From: JBGQOJ01 sp052119585
GTDB taxonomy: Bacteria; Pseudomonadota; Alphaproteobacteria; Rhodobacterales; Rhodobacteraceae
DNA: 64,000 nt
Reading direction: 5' to 3'
Assembly (NCBI RefSeq): GCF_052119585.1
Contig: NZ_JBGQOJ010000001.1
Location: 799,859 to 863,858 of the forward strand
This document shows positions 45,353 through 53,167 of this stretch, one piece after another. Under the pieces are notes generated by a model that was not told where the DNA came from, searched no databases, and worked only from the letters and a program-made list of their open reading frames with translations. The translations under genes were made by a program, and so were the position numbers. The stretch's first letter is position 1, and the number at the start of each line of letters is the position of its first letter.

Positions 45353-45367
45353 TTAATGCGTGGTTAA
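45353..45367. promoter_or_regulatory. Perfect CtrA-binding motif upstream of the DivL-like gene
   Basis: TTAATGCGTGGTTAA fits TTAA-N7-TTAA exactly. It lies in the 72 bp gap between the regB stop and the DivL-like start, the right place for promoter control of the latter. Confidence 0.6.
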
Positions 45368-45368
45368 G

Positions 45369-46766
45369 TCAGATTTCGAACGGAACATTCAGCCCAAGCG
45401 GCGTGCCATCGGCCATGGACGCCGGCGCAATCGCATCGCGTGGCCAAACGACCTCGACAATCGCGCCGCTTCGCAAGGGACGCTCGTCGGCAATAAGGAA
45501 CGGATCAGAGCCGTTGGCAAAGGTCAGTTCTGCGCCGGAGCGTTCCAAAAGGGTTTTGGCGATGAACAGGCCCAGCCCCATGCCTTCGTATTCGGGGCGC
45601 TGGGCGCGCTCGGTGTCGGACTTGCGCCGCCGCAGGAACGGGTCGCCGATGCGGCCAAGCATATGGGGCGGAAAGCCTGCGCCATCGTCCGCGATCCGCA
45701 GCAGGATAAGGTCACTTGTCCACTCGATTTCGATCCAGACAGTGTGTTCTGCAAAATCGACCGCGTTCTGCACAAGGTTCCGGACGCCGTGGATGATTTC
45801 AGGACGCCGCAATATGGTTGGCTGGCGCGGGTTGCTGCCCTCGATTGGCGCTGCGCTGAACTTGATGACCTTTCCGCGTCCCAAATGCGGTTCTGCCGCT
45901 TCGCTGATGACCGTCGCCACAGGGGCGCTTCTCATGTGCAGGTCATCTTTTCCCGCCCGCCCCATAGAGCGAAGAATATCGCGGCAGCGGTCTGCCTGAT
46001 CGTGGATCAGTTGCGCGTCTTCCTGAAGGTCGGGGCGGTCAGCCAGATCGTCTATCAGTTCGGCGCTGGCGAGTTTGATTGTGGCAAGGGGCGTTCCCAG
46101 TTCATGCGCGGCTGCGGCGACCACGCCACCTAGGTCGGTCAGCTTCTGCTCGCGGGCCAATGCCATCTGGGTTGCAAGCAGGGCCTGCGACATCGAGTGC
46201 ATTTCAGATGTGACGCGACGGGCGTAAAGGCTGATGAACACAATGCCGATGACAATCGCCAGCCACGACCCGAACACAAAGACATCCGGCACCTTCAGAA
46301 TATACCCCAGTTCGTTGCGCAGCGGGATATGAACCCGGGCGACAAGCGTGGTCATTCCGATCGCGACCAGAGCCAGCAAGACGGTTGACCGTAACTGCAA
46401 CGCGGTCGCGGAAATGATAACCGGCGCCACGATCAGCATCGCAAAAGGATTGCTGAGACCGCCTGTCAAAAAAAGCAAAAGTGAAAGCTGCAGGATGTCG
46501 AACAGCAATAGAAGCGAGGCACCGTTTTGTGAAAGCCGCTTGTTTTGCGGGAAAACGAAGAACGCGATCAGGTTGATGACGACGGATGTGCCGACAGCGA
46601 AGGCGCAATATCCCAACTCCAGCCGGATGTGATAGACCTGATGCGCGACGGCGATTGTCGTTATTTGCCCGATGATCGCCATCCAGCGCAGCAAGATAAG
46701 GGTGCGCAGACGCAACCAATCGCTGCGGGCTTCTTGATTGAATAACTTTGTCGTGGGGTTTGCCAT
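45369..46766 (-). CDS. regB: Redox sensor histidine kinase RegB/PrrB
   Basis: A 465-residue membrane kinase. Six hydrophobic segments span ~20-185; the ubiquinone-binding motif GGLSNPF is at 102-108. The H-box AAAHELGTPLATIK has His221, the redox-active Cys261 is in DRCRDILRS, and the ATP lid follows (DDGAGFP; GMGLGLFIAKTLLERSG). It phosphorylates RegA under low oxygen to control respiration, photosynthesis and nitrogen genes. ATG 46766 (MANPTTKLFNQ) was chosen over an upstream start. Divergent from senC. Confidence 0.95.
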   Translation of the reverse strand: MANPTTKLFNQEARSDWLRLRTLILLRWMAIIGQITTIAVAHQVYHIRLELGYCAFAVGTSVVINLIAFFVFPQNKRLSQNGASLLLLFDILQLSLLLFLTGGLSNPFAMLIVAPVIISATALQLRSTVLLALVAIGMTTLVARVHIPLRNELGYILKVPDVFVFGSWLAIVIGIVFISLYARRVTSEMHSMSQALLATQMALAREQKLTDLGGVVAAAAHELGTPLATIKLASAELIDDLADRPDLQEDAQLIHDQADRCRDILRSMGRAGKDDLHMRSAPVATVISEAAEPHLGRGKVIKFSAAPIEGSNPRQPTILRRPEIIHGVRNLVQNAVDFAEHTVWIEIEWTSDLILLRIADDGAGFPPHMLGRIGDPFLRRRKSDTERAQRPEYEGMGLGLFIAKTLLERSGAELTFANGSDPFLIADERPLRSGAIVEVVWPRDAIAPASMADGTPLGLNVPFEI

Positions 46767-46867
46767 CTGCGCGCCTTGGTCCAATTGCATCTGCCAAAAC
46801 AACTGCTACTGCTGCACCTGACATCGTTCAACGGGCTTTGGACCACGCTAAGGGATTGCGACACAAA

Positions 46868-47485
46868 ATGACAAAAATTTTTGCATGGGCCGCGGGTGCC
46901 GCGATTGCCGGTCTGCTGGCCTCGACCTATCTGATGACGCGTTCGTCGGGAAGCGACCCTTTCGCAAGCTGCCGCACAGCGCAGGTTGCGGGCGGGACGG
47001 GTGCGATTGGCGGGCCGTTCACGCTGGTCGATGAAACGGGCAAAACCGTTACGGACAAGGATGTGATCACCAAGCCGTCGCTGGTTTATTTCGGCTATAC
47101 CTTCTGTCCCGATGTCTGCCCGCTGGACAATGCCCGCAATGCCGAGGCCGTCAGTATTCTTGAGGATCTCGGGCTGGAGGTAACGCCGGTGTTCATCTCT
47201 ATCGACCCGAAACGCGACACGCCCGAGGTCATGGCAGAGTTCACCGACCAGATGCACCCCCGAATGATCGGCCTGACCGGAAGCCCCGAACAGGTAAAGG
47301 CGGCATCGCAGGCATATAAGACCTACTACCGTGCCCAAAACCCCGACGAGGAATATTACCTGGTGGACCATTCGACCTTCACCTATCTGGTTCTCCCAGA
47401 GCAGGGTTTTGTCGAGTTCTTTCGCCGCGACGCCACAGCCGAACAGATGGCGGAACAGGTCGCCTGTTTTGTGAAGAACAGTTGA
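46868..47485 (+). CDS. senC: SCO1/SenC-family copper protein
   Basis: A 205-residue protein with an N-terminal membrane anchor (IFAWAAGAAIAGLLASTYL) and a periplasmic thioredoxin-like domain. Copper ligands are Cys80 and Cys84 in FCPDVCP and His168 in LVDHSTF. It delivers copper for CuA assembly in cytochrome oxidase and, in Rhodobacter (SenC/PrrC), modulates RegB signalling. It is divergent from regB and 69 bp upstream of regA. Confidence 0.95.
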   Translation: MTKIFAWAAGAAIAGLLASTYLMTRSSGSDPFASCRTAQVAGGTGAIGGPFTLVDETGKTVTDKDVITKPSLVYFGYTFCPDVCPLDNARNAEAVSILEDLGLEVTPVFISIDPKRDTPEVMAEFTDQMHPRMIGLTGSPEQVKAASQAYKTYYRAQNPDEEYYLVDHSTFTYLVLPEQGFVEFFRRDATAEQMAEQVACFVKNS

Positions 47486-47554
47486 AAAATTGACCACCGT
47501 GGCATCTCGCCCTAGAACATAGTGTATAAACACAAAAACGGGGAAGTGTTGCGC

Positions 47555-48109
47555 ATGGCCGACCGTGAGTTGCCAGACATCGGGGACGACAAATCGCTTC
47601 TGCTGGTCGATGATGACGAACCGTTTCTAAAGCGTTTGGCGCGGGCCATGGAAAAGCGTGGTTTCGAGGTGGAAACAGCCGAGACCGTCGCGGCGGGCAA
47701 GGCGATTGCCAAGGCGCGCCCGCCTGCGTTTGCCGTGGTTGACCTGCGGCTGGAAGATGGCAACGGGCTGGATATTGTCGAGGTCTTGCGCGAGACAAGG
47801 CCCGATAGCCGGATCGTGGTTCTGACAGGCTATGGCGCGATTGCCACGGCGGTTGCTGCGGTCAAGATCGGCGCGCTTGATTATCTGTCGAAACCGGCGG
47901 ACGCGAACGACATAACCCATGCCCTTCTGGCCACGGGCGACACGTTGCCGCCGCCCCCCGAAAACCCGATGTCGGCTGATCGGGTCCGGTGGGAGCATAT
48001 CCAGCGGGTTTACGAACTGTGTGACCGGAATGTCAGCGAAACGGCGCGACGCCTGAACATGCACCGCAGAACCTTGCAGCGCATACTGGCCAAACGGTCG
48101 CCAAAATAA
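47555..48109 (+). CDS. regA: Redox response regulator RegA/PrrA
   Basis: A 184-residue regulator, the same length as known RegA. The receiver has the phospho-acceptor Asp63 in VVDLRLEDGNGLDIV and Lys in YLSKPADA; a proline linker (LPPPPENP) leads to a Fis-type helix-turn-helix (NVSETARRLNMHRRTLQRIL) at the C-terminus. ATG 47555 (MADRELPDIG) is chosen; an in-frame start at 47522 would add 11 residues. Regulation: phosphorylated by RegB. Confidence 0.96.
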   Translation: MADRELPDIGDDKSLLLVDDDEPFLKRLARAMEKRGFEVETAETVAAGKAIAKARPPAFAVVDLRLEDGNGLDIVEVLRETRPDSRIVVLTGYGAIATAVAAVKIGALDYLSKPADANDITHALLATGDTLPPPPENPMSADRVRWEHIQRVYELCDRNVSETARRLNMHRRTLQRILAKRSPK

Positions 48110-48114
48110 GGCCG

Positions 48115-48705
48115 TTACATCCCCGACATAAGGGCGCTGTGCCGCGCGGTGAAATCGGCGCGGGCAAAGATCGGCGCGCGCAGGCGAATTTCCAGACCTT
48201 TGATCTGCTCCGCATCCGGCTTGCCGAACAGTTTGTCGGCCTCGGTTCTTGTGAAGCCTGCGATCTGAACGGCCTCTAGCCAGGCGCTGATCTTGTCGGC
48301 CGCTTTTATCTGCTTTTTTATAATCGTGGGAATTGCGGCAGGCAGGCCGAACCGCAAATGAATTGCAGAGGTCAGCCTGTCATCCAATGCGCCATAGTCC
48401 GGCCCGACAGCCGCCTTGACCGGAGAGATCATATCCCCGATCACATATTCGGGTGCGTCATGCAGCAACGCGGCCAGCTTCCATTTCGCGGGGGCGGCGG
48501 GGTTGGCGCGGGAAAAGATCTGCTCAACCAGAAGTGAATGCTCGGCGACGGAATACGGGTAATCACCGAAGGTCTGCCCGTTCCAGCGCGCAACAAAGGC
48601 AAGACCATGGGCGATATCCTCGATCTCTATGTCCATCGGGGTCGGGTCCAGCAGGTCAAGCCTGCGACCGGAAAGCATCCGTTGCCATGCGCGTGGTTGT
48701 TTCAT
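48115..48705 (-). CDS. HD-domain phosphohydrolase (YfbR-like)
   Basis: A 196-residue protein. VAEHSLLVEQIF and LAALLHDAPEYVIGDMISPVK supply the H...HD metal ligands of HD-type hydrolases such as 5'-deoxyribonucleotidase YfbR; substrate unknown. ATG 48705 (MKQPRAWQRML) fits. The open frame runs a further 1.5 kb upstream, but that part is antisense to ahcY and is not part of this gene. Convergent with regA, 5 nt apart. Confidence 0.8.
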   Translation of the reverse strand: MKQPRAWQRMLSGRRLDLLDPTPMDIEIEDIAHGLAFVARWNGQTFGDYPYSVAEHSLLVEQIFSRANPAAPAKWKLAALLHDAPEYVIGDMISPVKAAVGPDYGALDDRLTSAIHLRFGLPAAIPTIIKKQIKAADKISAWLEAVQIAGFTRTEADKLFGKPDAEQIKGLEIRLRAPIFARADFTARHSALMSGM

Positions 48706-48816
48706 TTTGTCCTCTGATCCTGTGCGATCGACATTAGCGGTCGCGACCCACCATTGTCGAGATAGGGTCTTGGTGCTATCTGGTGCGCAAATAACGGGAT
48801 TTAAGGAGTACGGCAC

Positions 48817-50217
48817 ATGCCGACAGATTACATCGTCAAGGATATTTCGCTTGCAGCCTATGGCCGTAAAGAACTGGACATTGCCGAGACGGAAATGCCC
48901 GGCTTGATGGCGCTGCGCGAGGAATTCGGCACGACGAAGCCGCTGAAAGGCGCGCGAATTGCCGGATCTTTGCACATGACGATCCAGACGGCGGTTCTGA
49001 TCGAGACGCTTGTGGCGCTGGGCGCTGACGTGCGCTGGGCCTCGTGCAATATTTTTTCGACCCAGGACCATGCCGCAGCTGCAATCGCCGAAAGCGGCGT
49101 TCCCGTGTTCGCCATCAAAGGCGAGACGCTGGAAGAATACTGGGACTATGCAGACCGTATTTTCTTCTTCGGCGGCGAAGAAGGCACGTGCAACATGATC
49201 CTCGACGATGGCGGCGATGCCACGATGTACATCCTGATCGGCGCTCGGGTCGAAGCAGGCGAGACCGACCTGATTGCGGTTCCCACGTCGGAAGAGGAAG
49301 AGTACCTGTTCGCGCAGATCAAAAAGCGCATGGCGGCAAGCCCGGGCTGGTTCACCAAGCAACGCGCCGACATCAAGGGCGTATCCGAGGAAACCACGAC
49401 TGGCGTTCACCGCCTGTACGAATTGGTCAAGGCGGGTCAACTGCCCTTCCCCGCGATCAACGTGAACGACTCTGTCACCAAGTCCAAGTTCGACAATAAA
49501 TACGGCTGTAAAGAGTCGCTGGTCGATGGCATCCGCCGCGCCACCGACACGATGATGGCCGGTAAGGTTGCCGTTGTGTGCGGATACGGCGATGTGGGCA
49601 AAGGCTCTGCCGCGTCGTTGAGCGGTGCAGGCGCACGCGTCAAGGTGACCGAAGTTGATCCGATCTGCGCGCTTCAGGCGGCAATGGACGGGTTCGAGGT
49701 TGTCGTGCTGGAAGATGTCGTGAACAGCGCTGACATCTTCATCACAACCACCGGCAACAAGGACGTGATCCGCATCGAGCATATCCGCGAGATGAAGGAC
49801 ATGGCGATTGTCGGCAACATCGGCCACTTCGACAATGAAATTCAGGTTGCAGCCCTGAAGAACCACAAATGGACGAACATCAAAGAGCAGGTCGACATGA
49901 TCGAGATGCCGTCCGGTGCGCGGATCATCCTGCTGTCCGAAGGGCGCCTGCTGAACCTTGGCAACGCAACGGGCCACCCGTCGTTCGTGATGTCGGCCTC
50001 TTTCACCAATCAGGTTCTGGCGCAGATCGAGCTGTGGACCAAAGGTGACCAATACAAGAACGACGTCTACATCCTGCCAAAACACCTGGACGAGAAAGTT
50101 GCCCGTCTTCACCTTGCGCGGATCGGCGTGAAGCTGACAGAGCTGAAGAAAGAGCAGGCGGACTATATCGGGGTTAGCGTCGATGGCCCGTTCAAGCCAG
50201 AGCACTATCGCTATTAA
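48817..50217 (+). CDS. ahcY: Adenosylhomocysteinase
   Basis: A 466-residue NAD enzyme that hydrolyses S-adenosylhomocysteine and thus relieves product inhibition of methyltransferases. VVCGYGDVGKGSAASLSG is the NAD fold, and SFTNQVLAQIELW and the C-terminal GPFKPEHYRY are family marks. TTAAGGAG sits 8 nt before the ATG. I looked for a SAH riboswitch in the 111 bp leader but could not recognise one. A strong terminator follows. Confidence 0.97.
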   Translation: MPTDYIVKDISLAAYGRKELDIAETEMPGLMALREEFGTTKPLKGARIAGSLHMTIQTAVLIETLVALGADVRWASCNIFSTQDHAAAAIAESGVPVFAIKGETLEEYWDYADRIFFFGGEEGTCNMILDDGGDATMYILIGARVEAGETDLIAVPTSEEEEYLFAQIKKRMAASPGWFTKQRADIKGVSEETTTGVHRLYELVKAGQLPFPAINVNDSVTKSKFDNKYGCKESLVDGIRRATDTMMAGKVAVVCGYGDVGKGSAASLSGAGARVKVTEVDPICALQAAMDGFEVVVLEDVVNSADIFITTTGNKDVIRIEHIREMKDMAIVGNIGHFDNEIQVAALKNHKWTNIKEQVDMIEMPSGARIILLSEGRLLNLGNATGHPSFVMSASFTNQVLAQIELWTKGDQYKNDVYILPKHLDEKVARLHLARIGVKLTELKKEQADYIGVSVDGPFKPEHYRY

Positions 50218-50235
50218 TCTGCTGGACTAGTGACG

Positions 50236-50266
50236 AAAAGCCGCCCGTGGTGATCGGGCGGCTTTT
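50236..50266 (+). terminator. Terminator after ahcY
   Basis: AAAAGCCGCCCG (50236-50247), a 7-nt loop, CGGGCGGCTTTT (50255-50266) then CTTA. A 12-bp stem with flanking A and T runs, so it can serve both ahcY and the convergent LysM gene. Confidence 0.9.
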
Positions 50267-50282
50267 CTTATTGGCAGGTCTC

Positions 50283-50711
50283 TTAGTCCTGCGGAATACG
50301 AAGCACCTGACCCGGATAGATCTTGTCGGGGTGGGTCAGCATTGGTTTGTTAGCCTCGAAAATCTCGGGATAGCGGTTGGCATTTCCCAAAGTCGCCTTT
50401 GCGATTTTCGACAGATTTTCACCTTTGACGACGGTGTGGAAAACCGGCTCTCCGCCGCCCACTTCGTCAGATACCGCAGCAACGCCTTCGACGTTTCCAA
50501 CGGCTAGGATGATTTTTTCCTTCATTTCCTGACTGACAGTCGTACCGCCCACCTTGACCTGATCTCCTTCGACAGAAATCGTCACACCTTCGGTGTTCAG
50601 GCCAAGATCCTTGACCTCTTTCATCAACACGTCTTCCGACGGTGCCTCTGATGCTTCTGCACGCCCGACCAGCTTTTTCCCGGCACCCTTGACGAAACTC
50701 CACAAACCCAT
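50283..50711 (-). CDS. kbp: BON-LysM protein (Kbp/YgaU-like)
   Basis: A 142-residue protein with no signal peptide. Residues ~22-85 form a BON domain (VTISVEGDQVKVGG; AVGNVEGVAAVSDEV) and ~90-140 a LysM domain (FHTVVKGENLSKIAK; IYPGQVLRIPQD). This is the architecture of E. coli Kbp (YgaU), a cytoplasmic potassium-binding protein of the stress response. Monocistronic, ends at the terminator shared with ahcY. Confidence 0.85.
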   Translation of the reverse strand: MGLWSFVKGAGKKLVGRAEASEAPSEDVLMKEVKDLGLNTEGVTISVEGDQVKVGGTTVSQEMKEKIILAVGNVEGVAAVSDEVGGGEPVFHTVVKGENLSKIAKATLGNANRYPEIFEANKPMLTHPDKIYPGQVLRIPQD

Positions 50712-50898
50712 TTTTATCTCCTAATTGACAGAATGATCGCAGACATCTGGCATCTTTTCAGCGCGTGGAATCAAGGGGGAATTTTTGAGAATGTTTTCCT
50801 TTGTATTCGAATAATTTGCCCTTATCGTGCTGTTTGACGCCTATGCAGGGCGCTTATTTTGTCGGAATATATCCGAATAACTGGTGGGAGAAAAATCT

Positions 50899-51240
50899 AT
50901 GGGCAAGAGAGATGACCTTATTGCGGTCTATGCGGACGATCTGAAAAACAAATGCGGGATGACCCCTGATATGGACCTTCTGACGAAGGTGACAATCGGT
51001 TGCGGTCCGGCAATATACAATGCCGATGCATCGACCGTTGCGGGCTCGCAGCCGGCCGAGCTTGAGACGGTGAAGACCAACTTCCTGATCAAGAAGCTGG
51101 GTCTGACCGATGGCCCGCAGTTGATGGAGGCGATCAATTCCGTGATCGAGGTTTACGGAAAATCCGAGCGCAACAAATATCGCGCTGTGGTGTATTACAT
51201 GCTGACAAAGCACTTTGGAAAAGAAGCGGCTTATAAATAA
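50899..51240 (+). CDS. DUF2853 family protein
   Basis: A 113-residue small soluble helical protein, recognisable as DUF2853 by KYRAVVYYMLTKHFGKE near the C-terminus and DDLKNKCGMTPDMDLL near the N-terminus. No catalytic motif is seen and function is unknown. GGGAGAAA lies before ATG 50899. It is preceded by 187 bp without a gene and followed by a terminator, so it is a single-gene unit. Confidence 0.8.
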   Translation: MGKRDDLIAVYADDLKNKCGMTPDMDLLTKVTIGCGPAIYNADASTVAGSQPAELETVKTNFLIKKLGLTDGPQLMEAINSVIEVYGKSERNKYRAVVYYMLTKHFGKEAAYK

Positions 51241-51261
51241 CGCACCACGGTTTTGCGTGTG

Positions 51262-51282
51262 ACGCCCGCCCTGCGCGGGCGT
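51262..51282 (+). terminator. Terminator after the DUF2853 gene
   Basis: ACGCCCGC (51262-51269), 5-nt loop, GCGGGCGT (51275-51282), then TTCC. Perfect 8-bp stem with a short T-run, 22 nt after the stop. Confidence 0.75.
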
Positions 51283-51384
51283 TTCCATTTGTGGCTGGCG
51301 GATTCGTCCGACCCCTGATCATTCAAGTTTGACTTGTTTTTTTGTGACTTGCCGTTTGCGCTGCGGGCAGAAATTCCCTATGCC

Positions 51385-51492
51385 TTGAACACAGAGCAGG
51401 ATGCTCGGAACCTTTTCAGAACACGTGTGGTGCTAGGGAGCACGTGGGGTGGTGGAGGGTTCCGGGGGGTCGGAACCCTCCATTCTATTTTA
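51385..51492 (+). ncRNA. Candidate small RNA ending in an orphan terminator
   Basis: Three hairpins occur in series: GAGCA-TGCTC (51394-51406), GTGCT-AGCAC (51430-51443), and a strong 11-bp stem TGGAGGGTTCC/GGAACCCTCCA (51453-51482) followed by TTCTATTTTA on the plus strand. The only upstream plus gene already has its own terminator, and the downstream gene is on the other strand, so this terminator has no coding gene to serve. A weak -10-like TATGCC lies at 51379-51384. CGGAACC (51406-51412) could also pair with GGTTCCG (51458-51464), competing with the terminator stem. It matches no RNA family I can name. Confidence 0.35.
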
Positions 51493-51503
51493 AGTCCGTT
51501 GGC

Positions 51504-51923
51504 CTAGACGGTTACACCCGCCATTTCGCAGACAATTTTCCATTCAGCCTCAGTTACGGGCTGAACGGATAGGCGCGCGCTTTTCAGCAGCGCCATCTCT
51601 GTCAGGCGCGGATCCTTTTTGCACATGTCCAATGTCACGGGCATCGGCACGGGCCTGACGGCCTTTATATCCACACATTCCCATCGCGGGTCGTCGGTCG
51701 TGCTGTCCGGGTGCGCGGTTGCGATGACTTCGACAATTCCAACGACCGCTTTTTCGGTCTGCGAATGATAGAAAAAACCCAGATCGCCAACTTTCATGGC
51801 ACGCATGTTGTTGCGTGCCTGATAGTTGCGGACGCCTGACCACTCTTCGCCCTCGTCCCCTTTGGCGACCTGATTGCTCCAGCTCCATTCCGATGGTTCG
51901 GATTTGAACAGCCAATAGGCCAT
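51504..51923 (-). CDS. EVE-domain protein
   Basis: A 139-residue protein that is a single EVE (PUA-like) domain: YWLFKSEPSEWSW, WSGVRNYQARNNMRAMKVGD and LGFFYHSQTEKAVVGIVEV. EVE domains resemble readers of modified bases in DNA or RNA; the stand-alone proteins have no settled role. ATG 51923 shares a base with the stop of the YciI-like gene (TAATG). Last gene of the tsaD-gpsA-yciI-EVE run. Confidence 0.88.
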   Translation of the reverse strand: MAYWLFKSEPSEWSWSNQVAKGDEGEEWSGVRNYQARNNMRAMKVGDLGFFYHSQTEKAVVGIVEVIATAHPDSTTDDPRWECVDIKAVRPVPMPVTLDMCKKDPRLTEMALLKSARLSVQPVTEAEWKIVCEMAGVTV

Positions 51924-52195
51924 TAGCCGATGACCTTTTTCCACTGCTGGACGGAAACGTCCGAGAACAGGCCAGCCTTTGCATAGGGGTCATTCGCGGC
52001 CCACGCCTGCGCGTCTTCCAGTGTGTTTACATCCACAATCACAAGCGATCCGACCATGTCGCCAGTCGGGGACAGAAACGGGCCGGCCTGCTCTACAACG
52101 CCGGTGGATTCGATATAGGCCAGATGGGCCGCGCGATTATCAAGGCGGGTTTGCAAAGCACCGACTTTATCAGTGCACATCAGGGCGAAACGCAT
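51923..52195 (-). CDS. YciI-like protein
   Basis: A 90-residue ferredoxin-like protein of the YciI/YCII family. The His-Asp pattern of the family fits roughly (RAAHLAYIES; GSLVIVDVNTLEDAQAW). Function is not established. It lies 3 nt after gpsA and overlaps the EVE gene by one base. Confidence 0.85.
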   Translation of the reverse strand: MRFALMCTDKVGALQTRLDNRAAHLAYIESTGVVEQAGPFLSPTGDMVGSLVIVDVNTLEDAQAWAANDPYAKAGLFSDVSVQQWKKVIG

Positions 52196-52198
52196 GGG

Positions 52199-53167
52199 TT
52201 ATTCCTTTTTTAAAGGTCGGGACAGCAGGGCCTCTATAGCCTGCGGGATTGAAAGAGTCTGGTCAAGAATAGCCGCGACACATGTAGTGATCGGCATGTC
52301 GATTCCGCGATTTTTGGCCAGAACAGTGACTGCTTTTGCGGTTGCTGCCCCTTCGATCGTGACGGATGGATCGAACGTTTGCCCCCTGCCCAGGGACACC
52401 CCGAACGCGGTGTTCCTGGAGCGTGCAGAGGTGCAGGTCAGCGTGAGATCACCAAAGCCCGATAATCCGGCAAGCGTCTTTTCGTCTGCCCCAAGCGCGT
52501 GCGCCAGACGCTGCATTTCGGCGTATCCGCGTGTCATAAGGGCGGCGCGCGCGCTTTCGCCCAGATCTGCGCCCATGACGATTCCGCAGGCAATGGCAAT
52601 TACGTTTTTCAATGCCCCACCGAGCTCTGCCCCGGTGGTGTCTGCCGTGCGGTAAAGCCTTAGGTTCGCGGTGGAAAGGCTTTTCTGCAGCGATTTTCCA
52701 ACACTCTCGTCTGCACAGGCAAGCGTCAGCGCGGTCGGCAATCCCTTGGCAATATCCGCCGCGAAACTGGGGCCGGTCAGGATGGCCGCTGTCGCATCGG
52801 GGCAGGCGGCGTTGATCAGCGCGACAGGCCCGAGGCCGGTAACGAGATCGACGCCCTTGCAGCAGGCCACCAGAATTTTGCCGTTCAGCAGGCTTTGGTA
52901 TTCCGCCAGAAAATGGCGTAGCTGCTGCATCGGGACCACAATAAGAAGCGTGTCATTTGCGCAGCAAGTGTCAATTTCCGCCGAAACAGTGACTGTTTTC
53001 GGGAAGACATGGCCCCAAAGCCTTTTGCTGTTCTGGCGGGTTTCCTGCATGATCTGCGCATCCGCAGCGTTGCGCGACCAGAGCGATATGGCATTGCCTT
53101 CGCGGGCCAGAGTGATTGCAAGCGCGGTCCCAAAAGCGCCAGACCCGAGAACCGATATATTAGTCAT
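52199..53167 (-). CDS. gpsA: Glycerol-3-phosphate dehydrogenase [NAD(P)+]
   Basis: A 322-residue enzyme that reduces dihydroxyacetone phosphate to sn-glycerol-3-phosphate for phospholipids. ISVLGSGAFGTALAITLARE is the NAD fold, GALKNVIAIACGIVMGADLG holds the catalytic Lys, and RSRNTAFGVSLGRG is a conserved C-terminal motif. ATG 53167 (MTNISVLG) overlaps the tsaD stop by 4 nt; the frame extends upstream into tsaD. Confidence 0.96.
   Translation of the reverse strand: MTNISVLGSGAFGTALAITLAREGNAISLWSRNAADAQIMQETRQNSKRLWGHVFPKTVTVSAEIDTCCANDTLLIVVPMQQLRHFLAEYQSLLNGKILVACCKGVDLVTGLGPVALINAACPDATAAILTGPSFAADIAKGLPTALTLACADESVGKSLQKSLSTANLRLYRTADTTGAELGGALKNVIAIACGIVMGADLGESARAALMTRGYAEMQRLAHALGADEKTLAGLSGFGDLTLTCTSARSRNTAFGVSLGRGQTFDPSVTIEGAATAKAVTVLAKNRGIDMPITTCVAAILDQTLSIPQAIEALLSRPLKKE

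Noticed and set aside
48706..48816. Possible SAH riboswitch before ahcY
   Set aside because: A small hairpin (GCGATCG...CGGTCGC) exists, but I could not match the conserved core of the SAH or SAM-SAH riboswitch.
48706..50205. A minus-strand open frame continuing the HD-domain gene for 500 further codons
   Set aside because: It is antisense to ahcY codon for codon, shows no domain, and the HD protein has a good own start at 48705. It reflects codon bias of ahcY.
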